Part shown: piece by piece, positions 14,105 to 20,428 of the stretch
Position numbering within the stretch: position 1 is the first letter of the stretch
Layout of the letters: every line of letters starts with the position of its first letter
DNA from: a virus
IMG/VR virus record: IMGVR_UViG_3300030045_000037
Coordinates: 1-20,428 of that record
Length of the DNA: 20,428 nt
Reading direction: 5' to 3' (one strand)
Notes under the pieces: generated by a model
Told to the model about the DNA's origin: nothing
Seen by the model: only the letters and a program-made list of their open reading frames with translations
Database searches by the model: none
Translations under genes and position numbers: made by a program

Positions 14105-14356
14105 ATGGCGTCGTCGCGCAAAACCTTTGGAAAAGACCTGATCGCCTTTGGGGAAAATCCGAATGGACAGGTTAGCCAGACGGCTGACAGCACCATTCGC
14201 AATCAGGACGGCCTTGGTCCGCAGGAATATCACTGGAACCAGAGCGCAGACGGTGATCGGTGGAATAACGGATTCCAGCAAAAGCCGGTTTGGGATACCG
14301 CACCCGCGACGGCCGCGAGAAAGACGATACCGGCTCCTTCCAGCAAGCGCCGGTAA
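14105..14356 (+). CDS. Small hypothetical protein, 83 aa
   Basis: AGGGAG at 14091-14096 lies 8 bases before ATG 14105, which decides the start over a TTG at 14087 inside the previous gene. The product is hydrophilic and rich in Asn, Gln, Ser, Asp and Trp (QVSQTADSTIRNQDGLGP, then YHWNQSADGDRWNNGFQQ), with a basic end (PAPSSKRR). No membrane segment or known domain is seen. It might be a small virion or tail accessory protein given its place, but nothing in it shows this. Confidence 0.7.
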   Translation: MASSRKTFGKDLIAFGENPNGQVSQTADSTIRNQDGLGPQEYHWNQSADGDRWNNGFQQKPVWDTAPATAARKTIPAPSSKRR

Positions 14357-14359
14357 GCC

Positions 14360-14692
14360 GTGCTTCCGATTCTTTATAACGCGCCATCATCCGAGAGCGA
14401 GTGGAATATTTGGAGTTTGAGCCACGCTGCATCGCATACCAAAATTCTTCAAGCAATAAAGGCGCAGAAAAGCCTAAGCCTATCTCAATATCAACTTGAT
14501 CCGATAGCCTTCAATGCAGTCGATGTTTTTTTGAATAACAATCAGCAGGCTCACAATGACATGCTGGGAGCGTTGGGAATTTCAGGGGCTGACTTGCAGC
14601 AAGTGGATTTGAAAGATCCCAACCAACGAAGGGCATGGGTGTATATCCACGCTAAGGAACATGCCGATGCCGAAGGGGCTCTTAAAGTCTGA
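14360..14692 (+). CDS. Hypothetical protein with GTG start, 110 aa
   Basis: The frame begins with GTG three bases after the previous stop and ends 26 bases inside the GNAT-like gene. The residues are well mixed and suggest a globular helical protein. They include EWNIWSLSHAASHTKILQAI, LSQYQLDPIAFNAVDVFLN, a helix NNQQAHNDMLGALGISGADL, and then NQRRAWVYIHAKEHADAEGA. The ribosome site is weak (GGTAAG just upstream), so translation is probably coupled to the gene before. The function is unknown. Small proteins of this size are common before GNAT-like genes in short-tailed phages, so it may be a partner. Confidence 0.7.
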   Translation: MLPILYNAPSSESEWNIWSLSHAASHTKILQAIKAQKSLSLSQYQLDPIAFNAVDVFLNNNQQAHNDMLGALGISGADLQQVDLKDPNQRRAWVYIHAKEHADAEGALKV

Positions 14693-15443
14693 CGTTCGCG
14701 TATGGCGCGAGACCGATGCGGTTGGCGTTAATGCGATCTTGAATAACTCCACCGTTCGCCCGTGGGTCGCGGATGTTGCCGATGGCCCGCTTGATGTATC
14801 GGCGTCCGTCGCCAATCAGGATAATATCCTCCTGATGGGAAAGTATGGTGCGATATTTTTCCTTTGTGTCATGCCTGGAACTTATGAGTGCCATACCCAG
14901 ATACTTCCGAGTGGGCGCGGTCAGTGGGCATTTGAATTTGCCATCGCCACTTTGGATTGGATGTTCGCGCGCAGCAATGCGTGGGAGATCACAACCCGCG
15001 TGCCGGCCGGGCATCTTGGCGCGCTCACCCTGGCGCGCAGCGTCGGATTCCGTCACGAGTTCACGTCGATGGAGCCCTGCAAATTTCGCGGCAAGGTGGT
15101 GCAGGCGTCGATTCTGCGGCTCGGCATCCACGAGTGGGTTGCGCAGTCTGAATGCTATTTTCAGCTAGGCGAGACGCTGCACGATCAGATGGCGGCGGAG
15201 GCGGACCGGCTTGGGATTACAGCTAGGCCGCATGCAGAAGATGTGTACCATGACCAAATTGCTGGCTTGGCCATAGAATTGGCCCGGTATGGGCTGATCG
15301 TGAAAGGCTCGATCGTCTACAATCGGTGGGCCATCTTGGCACGGCACCGCACAATCTCTATGGTGTCGAAGGAACCGCCTGTGGTCGGGATGGACTTGGG
15401 GCATATGCGCATCAAGGAAACCGGCATCGAGATCGTCGCATGA
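14667..15443 (+). CDS. GNAT-fold (N-acetyltransferase-like) phage protein, 258 aa
   Basis: Residues 10-135 follow the GNAT order. A strand and helix (VRVWRETDAVGVNAIL) come first, then central strands (ILLMGKYGAIFFLCVM, then YECHTQIL), the acyl-CoA pyrophosphate-binding loop SGRGQWA (82-88) before a long helix, the strand EITTRVPAG, and the ending ALTLARSVGFRHEF. The last is the usual 'A-x-x-x-x-x-x-G-F' signature. The loop SGRGQW is close to the R/Q-x-x-G-x-G/A motif, so CoA binding is plausible. The C-terminal 120 residues are unassigned. AAGGA at 14654-14658 is 8 nt before ATG 14667 but only 2 nt before ATG 14661. The stop overlaps the next gene in an ATGA. GNAT-like proteins occur in other phage structural blocks, with mostly unknown substrates. 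Confidence 0.75.
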   Translation: MPKGLLKSDVRVWRETDAVGVNAILNNSTVRPWVADVADGPLDVSASVANQDNILLMGKYGAIFFLCVMPGTYECHTQILPSGRGQWAFEFAIATLDWMFARSNAWEITTRVPAGHLGALTLARSVGFRHEFTSMEPCKFRGKVVQASILRLGIHEWVAQSECYFQLGETLHDQMAAEADRLGITARPHAEDVYHDQIAGLAIELARYGLIVKGSIVYNRWAILARHRTISMVSKEPPVVGMDLGHMRIKETGIEIVA

Positions 15444-16843
15444 TTAAGTTTCATCGGATCGGCACGGACTTATCGGTGTGTGAAATTTCACACCCCTTGA
15501 TGTGTGAATTTGGCATCACCGAGGGCCTCAGTCTGGCGATCGCCTCGTTTCTGACCGCAGATGTCGGGGTGGGCGCGGCGACGGCTGGCGTTCTGGGGAC
15601 CGTTGGCGCTGGTGCCCTAGAGGGCGGCGCGATCGGCGCCATTACCGATCCTAAAAATCCCCTAAAGGGCGCGGAAGGCGGCGCTATCACCGGGGGCATA
15701 GCGTCCGGCATATCGCCCTTTGTAGGTGATGCCCTTGGGCTTGGCTCGACGGCTACGGCGGGTATCTCCGGGGCCATAGGCGGAGCTGCTGGAGCCGCGG
15801 CGACCGGGGCCAATATCGGGACCGGCGCGCTGACGGGCGGCATTGGGAATGCCGTAGGGAGCGTCGTCAACGGGGCTATCAATGGGCCGTCCGCTTCAAC
15901 CCCCAATGCTGCCCCGGCGACAGGCGGCCCTGGCGGCAGCGCCGGTTCGTCGGCTGCTCCAGCGTCGGTTGGGGCTGCTGCGGCACCATCCCCGGCAGAG
16001 GGTTTGGGCGACGTGGCCAGCCTCGATTCCAGCGCCCAGCTCGGCTATTCCGCTGACGGTACCAGCGCCGCCCCTGGTAGCGGGGTGTCCGGCGCTCCCG
16101 GACCCGGCGCCGGTGCGCCGTCGCCAAGCATCGGAACATCTACCCCCACCATCGGAACGACCGCCACATCACCGGCTGCCGCGGCTACCGGCATCGGAAA
16201 TGCGCCGGCCGGGACCGTGACGGCACCCAGTAGCATCGACACCGGCATTACAGGTGCGGGACTATCTGGAGCGACGCCGACCCTTCCCGCGGTTGCCACC
16301 GCCACGCCTGCCGCATCTGCTGCGCCCGCTTCAACCGGCACCGGCATTGGCGGTTTTCTAAAAGACAATGCATGGTTGCTTCCGGCGGCCGGGCTGGCTT
16401 ACGAAGCGACCGCTGGGCAGGCACCGCTTCCGGGAGAAAGCAACCTTCAGGCGAGCGCGACTAATCTTAGCGCTCAGGCTAATCAGTTGCAGAATTATTT
16501 CACCAGCGGCACCCTGCCGCCCGGCATCCAGTCCGGCATCACCCAAGCGTCGGATGCGGCCAAGGCAGCGATCCGGTCGCAATATGCGTCCATGGGAAAC
16601 ACGGGATCTAGCGCCGAAGCGCAAGACCTTGCTGCGGTTGACAGCCGCGCCGTTAGTCAGGGCAGCCAGATCGCGCTCAGCCTTTTACAGCAGGGCGTGA
16701 GCGAGCAGGGTATGGCCAACCAGCTCTATATGGAATTGATGAATACCTCGCTCAATCAGGATCAGCAGCTTGGAAGTTCCATCGCGGCGTTTTCGTCTGC
16801 GCTTGTTCCGCATACCACTGTTAACTTGGCGGCGGCGGCATAA
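15440..16843 (+). CDS. Probable internal/DNA-ejection protein 1, Gly/Ala-rich, 467 aa
   Basis: Residues about 30-150 are a run of glycine-zipper-like small hydrophobic helices (GAGALEGGAIGAI, GAITGGIASGISPFVG, GISGAIGGAAGAAATGANIG) able to insert in or span a membrane, as expected for proteins injected with phage DNA. Residues 150-320 are a low-complexity Ala/Pro/Ser/Thr/Gly linker. The C-terminal part is helical and Gln/Ser/Ala-rich (NLQASATNLSAQANQLQNYF, SQYASMGNTGSSAEAQDLAA), like virion proteins that bind the tail or portal lumen. ATG 15440 overlaps the GNAT gene stop in an ATGA. ATG 15500 (MCEFGITEGLSLAIASF) is a good alternative, in which case the 16-bp palindrome would lie just before the start. 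First of three coupled genes of this type. Confidence 0.65.
   Translation: MIKFHRIGTDLSVCEISHPLMCEFGITEGLSLAIASFLTADVGVGAATAGVLGTVGAGALEGGAIGAITDPKNPLKGAEGGAITGGIASGISPFVGDALGLGSTATAGISGAIGGAAGAAATGANIGTGALTGGIGNAVGSVVNGAINGPSASTPNAAPATGGPGGSAGSSAAPASVGAAAAPSPAEGLGDVASLDSSAQLGYSADGTSAAPGSGVSGAPGPGAGAPSPSIGTSTPTIGTTATSPAAAATGIGNAPAGTVTAPSSIDTGITGAGLSGATPTLPAVATATPAASAAPASTGTGIGGFLKDNAWLLPAAGLAYEATAGQAPLPGESNLQASATNLSAQANQLQNYFTSGTLPPGIQSGITQASDAAKAAIRSQYASMGNTGSSAEAQDLAAVDSRAVSQGSQIALSLLQQGVSEQGMANQLYMELMNTSLNQDQQLGSSIAAFSSALVPHTTVNLAAAA
15478..15493. promoter_or_regulatory. Perfect 16-bp palindrome, possible operator
   Basis: GTGTGAAATTTCACAC is a perfect palindrome, and after one mismatch the flanks add GG/CC. 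A half-copy GTGTGAATTT follows at 15502-15511. It lies 6 bases before ATG 15500, so it would be a 5' control site if that start is used, or coding sequence if ATG 15440 is used. It could bind a dimeric regulator or fold in mRNA. Confidence 0.3.
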
Positions 16844-18343
16844 ATGGCTCAGGGTCTCAGCCTTTCCGATGCGATCTCCGGCTATCAGGGCGGTCTGAAG
16901 GATCACGCCGCCGATGTGACAAAGCAGATCGGTGAGGCGAAGGATACCTACGAATCCAAAATTGCCACTGCCGATAAAGCAGAGGCGGCACTAGACCCCA
17001 ATGCTCTAACCCCCCCGAAGATGGAGCCGCCGCCTAATACTCAAGGTACGACCCCGATGCACGAGTGGGGTTCTGCTGCGATGGCGATTGCGGCGCTTGG
17101 CGGTATGCTCACGCGGCGCCCGCTCATTAACTCTTTGAACGCCGCTGCCGGGGTAATGAACGCTTATAAGCAGCAGGACGCCGCCGCCGCCCAGTCTGCC
17201 TATGACACATGGAAAGTTACGACAGCGAATGCGGTCAAGATGGCGCAGTTCAGCATTGATGCCTACAAGACCGCGCTCACAAAGATAGATTCCGACAAGA
17301 GGGCCGCACTGACGGACTTCACCACCACGGCGAAGGCGCTTGGTGATGAGAACGCTGCTTATGTGGCGGAACATTATGGTATTGATGCCGCGATCAAGTA
17401 TACCGATGCGCTGCAAGCTCACGTTGATCGCATGGCCAAAACTGGCGAAGAGATGAGTCGGCAGAAGCCGAAACTTGACGCGCAGTTGGCGATGGTCAAT
17501 GGGATTAAAAATCTTCAGGCGGCCAGGAAAACCGGAGATCCGGCGAAAATTGCAGCGGCTACCCAAGTGGTAAAAGATGCGAACGAGCAATTGCAGGCGT
17601 TTAAGAGCGGTGCGGGCGGAGATGTCGGAAATTCATTAAGTGACGAAGACTTAAAATCTATGGCCGAACAATACTTGGCTGGCGACAAATCTGTGGTAAC
17701 TAGTTTGGGATATGGAAGCGCGGGGGCAGCAAATCGCGCTCGTCTTCAGGATATAATTCGCAAGTCGGCCAAAGCACAGGGAATGAGTGGGGGCGATATT
17801 GCTGCTCACATGGCAGAGTTCCAGGGCATGACTGCCGGCGAGCGGACATTAAGCACGACGCAGGCGCGCATCGGGTTGGGCGCGGCGGAAATTCAGAAGC
17901 TTGAGCCCCAAGTACTGGAAGCGTCCAAACAGCTTGAGCGGACAAATTATCCGAGTTTCAATTCTCTAATCCAGGCCGGACAACACGAGACGGGTGATCC
18001 GGCATTGAAAAATCTTGCCGTGCGTTTGCAGGGACTGAAAAGCGCATTTTCGCAAGTCCTGACGCGCGGCGGCGTTCCGACCGACAGCGCCCGCGCCACC
18101 ACTGACGAACTGTTTAATACAAAAGACCCAGTTCCTGTCATGAAGGCTGCGATGGACGCGATGAACGCAGAAACCGGCGCGATTGAACAGGCGCCAGGTG
18201 TAGTGCGTAAGCAGTTGCGCGAAAACATATCCAGCGATAAGCCGGACAGTACGAGAGGCCCGGCGCCTGCGCATCTTCATGGCAAATCTATCTGGCCGGA
18301 AGGCGATCATTGGGTCTATGAGGACGGGTCGCCCGCAAAATAA
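16844..18343 (+). CDS. Probable internal/DNA-ejection protein 2, 499 aa
   Basis: The ATG follows the previous stop without a gap and the stop overlaps the next ATG (TAATG), so the three genes are coupled. The N-terminus is helical (ADVTKQIGEAKDTYESKIAT), followed by a Pro-rich linker (about residues 52-70). A hydrophobic region, about residues 73-108 (EWGSAAMAIAALGGMLTRRP, then AAAGVMNAY), comes before a long Ala/Lys/Asp/Glu-rich helical body with coiled-coil character. This build fits virion proteins stacked in the capsid and expelled at infection (compare P22 gp16/gp20 and T7 gp15/gp16). No lytic transglycosylase motif was found. The family is assigned by build and position only. Confidence 0.55.
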   Translation: MAQGLSLSDAISGYQGGLKDHAADVTKQIGEAKDTYESKIATADKAEAALDPNALTPPKMEPPPNTQGTTPMHEWGSAAMAIAALGGMLTRRPLINSLNAAAGVMNAYKQQDAAAAQSAYDTWKVTTANAVKMAQFSIDAYKTALTKIDSDKRAALTDFTTTAKALGDENAAYVAEHYGIDAAIKYTDALQAHVDRMAKTGEEMSRQKPKLDAQLAMVNGIKNLQAARKTGDPAKIAAATQVVKDANEQLQAFKSGAGGDVGNSLSDEDLKSMAEQYLAGDKSVVTSLGYGSAGAANRARLQDIIRKSAKAQGMSGGDIAAHMAEFQGMTAGERTLSTTQARIGLGAAEIQKLEPQVLEASKQLERTNYPSFNSLIQAGQHETGDPALKNLAVRLQGLKSAFSQVLTRGGVPTDSARATTDELFNTKDPVPVMKAAMDAMNAETGAIEQAPGVVRKQLRENISSDKPDSTRGPAPAHLHGKSIWPEGDHWVYEDGSPAK

Positions 18344-19875
18344 TGGCTGACAAGCTGCCACCCTTGCCTCCGGGCGCATCTATGATGCCGCCGCTCCCGC
18401 AGGGGGCTGAAATGACTAGCGTCGCGGTGTCTCCTAAGCTCCCCGCCGAAGCGCCGGAGCCATCAGCCGTAGATCATCCGCTTTTATATGCCGAGCATGA
18501 GATAAGCGCGCCAGTGGAATCTGCATGGGATCAGTTGAAGACTGATTTCAAGGCTAGTATGCCCGATAAAACTAAATGGCAGCATGAGGGTATGTGGGAC
18601 CAGATGAAGGATCAATTCCGCGCCAATGTTGCGGCTGGAAAGGTTCCCATCGATGCCTTCAATTTAGTTACAGCGCCGATTTCTGGCGCTGTTCATGGCG
18701 CGGTTATACAACCCGCCGCCAAGGGCATGACGTATGGGCTGAATGAAATTATTCCGGGCTATATGAATGAGCCAGCAGCAGAGAATTTAATCAGCTCATC
18801 TATGATGGCGCTCGGTCCAGAGGGCAAGGGCATCGGCGGTGCATTGGGCAAAGAGAGCCCTATGGCTACGGCATTGAAAACATCAAAGGCGGCGCCAAAA
18901 ACTTTACCAACGCCTTCCGGGCCATATGCCGAAGCTGTCAAGCAGTTGCAGAGCGAGGGTGTTGACCTGACATTAGGCCAGACGCACGGTGGTGTTGTTA
19001 GGCGAGCGGAAGAAGCCCACAAGAGTAATCCCCTTACTGGAACGGCGATCCGAGAGGCCGAAAATAAGTCTATCCAGACATTCAACCGCGCAACTTACAA
19101 TCGCGTTCTTGCTCCCATAGGCGAAAAATTCACAGGCGATGAGATTGGCCGGGCTGGGGTAAAGCAGATCGGTGACAAGATTTCTGCGGCATATGACCGG
19201 ATCAAACCAAAGCTAACATTAACGCCGGACGATCAGTTCCTCACTGATATGGCGGAAATTCGTAGCGGCGCGTCTGAAATGCCAGATACCCAGGAAAAGC
19301 AATTTGAGACGATATTAAACAACCGCCTCTTAAAGAGGGTTGGCCCAGATGGGAAAATAGATGGCAGCACTTTCAAGCAAGTTGAAAGTGAATTAACCCA
19401 TCTTTCATCCGTCTATAAAAGCTCTGGCGACGCCGCTCATCGAGAATTAGGCGGCGCGATTGGCGATGTTGTAACGGCGCTTAGGGAAAATTTGGAGCGC
19501 TCATCTGATCCGTCTGTGCGCGAGGAATTGAAGAAGATTAATACATCATGGGCCATGCTGACGCGGCTGGAAGGCGCGGCCAGCAGGCGCGCGACGACTG
19601 GCGGCGTTTTCACGACTGGCGATCTTTTAGCTGCGGTTAAATCTGGTGACAGATCGGCGCGCAAGCGCACCTTCGCCCGCGGCGATGCATTGCTACAAGA
19701 TTTTGCGGAAACTGCTCACACCGTTTTACCCAATCGCCTGCCTGACAGCGGCACGGCGGAGCGTGAACAGTGGAATAATCTCACCGGCATTATTCTTAGA
19801 GGCGCCGGGGTTGCAACGAATCCGCTTTATAAGCGCGCCGCAGAGGCAATGAAGAAGACCTATGCAGAGCCATAA
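18343..19875 (+). CDS. Probable internal/DNA-ejection protein 3, 510 aa
   Basis: The start overlaps the preceding stop (TAATG). Residues 1-45 are Pro-rich and repeat LPPLPPGA/MPPLPQGA, which looks like a flexible anchor. Residues 55-95 contain two related segments (AWDQLKTDFKAS and MWDQMKDQFRAN), an internal duplication. A Gly/Ala-rich weakly hydrophobic part follows (about residues 100-165), then a helical body. The C-terminus has GVFTTGDLLAAVKSGDRSARK and ends in the LPDSGTAERE region, a pattern familiar from C-termini of phage virion proteins near ejection genes. No catalytic motif of a peptidoglycan hydrolase was found. It is the last gene before the epimerase and its codons are more AT-rich than those of the capsid genes. 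Confidence 0.55.
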   Translation: MADKLPPLPPGASMMPPLPQGAEMTSVAVSPKLPAEAPEPSAVDHPLLYAEHEISAPVESAWDQLKTDFKASMPDKTKWQHEGMWDQMKDQFRANVAAGKVPIDAFNLVTAPISGAVHGAVIQPAAKGMTYGLNEIIPGYMNEPAAENLISSSMMALGPEGKGIGGALGKESPMATALKTSKAAPKTLPTPSGPYAEAVKQLQSEGVDLTLGQTHGGVVRRAEEAHKSNPLTGTAIREAENKSIQTFNRATYNRVLAPIGEKFTGDEIGRAGVKQIGDKISAAYDRIKPKLTLTPDDQFLTDMAEIRSGASEMPDTQEKQFETILNNRLLKRVGPDGKIDGSTFKQVESELTHLSSVYKSSGDAAHRELGGAIGDVVTALRENLERSSDPSVREELKKINTSWAMLTRLEGAASRRATTGGVFTTGDLLAAVKSGDRSARKRTFARGDALLQDFAETAHTVLPNRLPDSGTAEREQWNNLTGIILRGAGVATNPLYKRAAEAMKKTYAEP

Positions 19876-19889
19876 ATATGTGGCAATGT

Positions 19890-19902
19890 TGCGATAATCG
19901 CA
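19890..19902. promoter_or_regulatory. 13-base odd palindrome before the epimerase gene
   Basis: TGCGATAATCGCA is a perfect palindrome around a central A, placed in the 46-base gap between the last ejection gene and the epimerase. It could be an operator or a small hairpin ending the ejection operon. No T run follows, and a match this short can occur by chance. Confidence 0.2.
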
Positions 19903-19921
19903 GCACTAGCCGGGGAACATC

Positions 19922-20428
19922 ATGAAAGTATTTATTACCGGGATCGCCGGTTTTTTGGCCGGTCATTTAGCTGACGCTCTCACCGTTGCCGGGCATGAGA
20001 TATACGGCTGTGATATTGTGCCTGTTGGCATGGCGGAAATACTCTGGCTGCCAAGCGCGAGATATGGTGACATAGCTACGGCGGATTGTCGTGATTTTGC
20101 GATGATGTCCAGCCTGATGAAATCATCCCGGCCAGATGTGGTTGTTCACTGTGCCGCATTCCCTCACGAAGGGCTTTCAGTATTCTCGCCATCGACCATC
20201 ACCGACAGCATCTATGGCGCATCGGGTTCAGTCTTTAGCGCCGCCATCGCCTCTGGCGTTCGCCGTATTGTGAATTGCAGCTCCATGAGCCGCTACGGTG
20301 CCATCCCTTCGCCTTTCCATGAGTCGGACGAACCCAAGCCAGTTGATCCTTATGGCATCGCCAAACTAGCGGCGGAGCGCACATTGGAATGTCTGTCAAA
20401 AATCCATGGCGTGGAGTATGTGACTGCC
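19922..20428 (+). CDS. NAD-dependent epimerase/dehydratase, extended SDR family (cut by the right edge)
   Basis: The 169 visible residues give an extended short-chain dehydrogenase/reductase. FITGIAGFLAGHLADAL holds the G-x-x-G-x-x-A/G nucleotide-binding loop (Gly7, Gly10). Asp31 at the end of the second strand (IYGCDIV) favours NAD over NADP. VVVHCAAFP matches the 'HxAA' strand, NCSSMSRYG carries the catalytic Ser, and DPYGIAKLAAE has the Tyr-x-x-x-Lys pair. The family acts on nucleotide-sugars (such as UDP-glucose/galactose or dTDP- and GDP-sugars), but the substrate-binding C-terminus is outside the window. A GGGGA lies 6 bases before ATG 19922. It is probably the first gene of a carbohydrate or surface-modification segment of the phage. 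Confidence 0.9.
   Translation, partial: MKVFITGIAGFLAGHLADALTVAGHEIYGCDIVPVGMAEILWLPSARYGDIATADCRDFAMMSSLMKSSRPDVVVHCAAFPHEGLSVFSPSTITDSIYGASGSVFSAAIASGVRRIVNCSSMSRYGAIPSPFHESDEPKPVDPYGIAKLAAERTLECLSKIHGVEYVTA

Noticed and set aside
15326-15439. Upstream extension of the first ejection gene
   Set aside because: It overlaps the GNAT-like gene and has shadow composition. ATG 15440 makes an ATGA overlap and ATG 15500 is another good start.
15478-15493. CRP binding site (TGTGA-N6-TCACA)
   Set aside because: The half-sites TGTGA and TCACA are separated by 4 bases and not by 6, so it does not match a standard CRP site.
1-20428. tRNA genes, rRNA, integrase, attachment sites or a lysis cassette
   Set aside because: None was found by reading both strands. 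The window is fully taken up by morphogenesis-type genes.

Overview
This window is a block of tailed double-stranded DNA phage (or prophage) genes. It runs from DNA packaging through head, connector, tail and DNA-ejection genes to a sugar-nucleotide-type epimerase that is cut by the right edge. The GC-rich codons, the AAGGAG/GGGAG ribosome binding sites, the many ATGA/TAATG start-stop overlaps and the overall protein style suggest a phage of a Gram-negative proteobacterium, perhaps an alphaproteobacterium. That host call is an inference. The short-tail parts list (portal, gp4-like adaptor, nozzle-like protein, three ejection-type proteins, no tape measure or tail sheath) points to a podovirus-like virion. 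No integrase, repressor, tRNA, rRNA, IS element or CRISPR array was seen.

Layout. (1) 1-4999, plus strand: a cut gene end, two small unknown genes, a J-domain (DnaJ-like) protein, the large terminase, four small genes (one with a zinc-ribbon-like cysteine cluster) and a glycine-zipper lipoprotein. Nearly all overlap or abut, so they look like one translationally coupled operon. (2) 5009-6805, minus strand: the portal gene alone, opposite to every other gene here. (3) 6806-7084: a divergent control region with a candidate promoter inside a 9-bp inverted repeat, a leader hairpin, a 14-residue peptide of almost only Lys and Arg with a strong ribosome binding site, and a second hairpin. (4) 7085-9372: a Pro-rich protein, a 61-residue protein, a scaffold-like protein and the major capsid protein. 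(5) 9394-14100: a decoration or fibre-like protein, a strong intercistronic hairpin, the head-tail adaptor, and a 927-residue nozzle-like tail protein with about ten copies of a G-x-G-Y repeat inserted in it. The decoration-like protein carries degenerate copies of the same repeat. (6) 14105-15443: two small unknown genes and a GNAT-fold protein. (7) 15440-19875: three tightly coupled large genes that look like internal/ejection proteins. (8) 19922-end: an NAD-dependent epimerase/dehydratase, cut by the window edge.

As a system, the terminase would pump DNA through the portal into a capsid built on the scaffold. The adaptor and nozzle would close the head and form the short tail, and the ejection proteins would leave the particle at infection. 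Items that do not fit a routine annotation are the J-domain protein in the usual small-terminase position, the inverted portal, the polybasic micro-ORF with its hairpins, the repeat array inside the tail protein and shared with the head protein, the lipoprotein, and the GNAT protein. No similarity search could be run, so all family calls rest on motifs, length and gene order.
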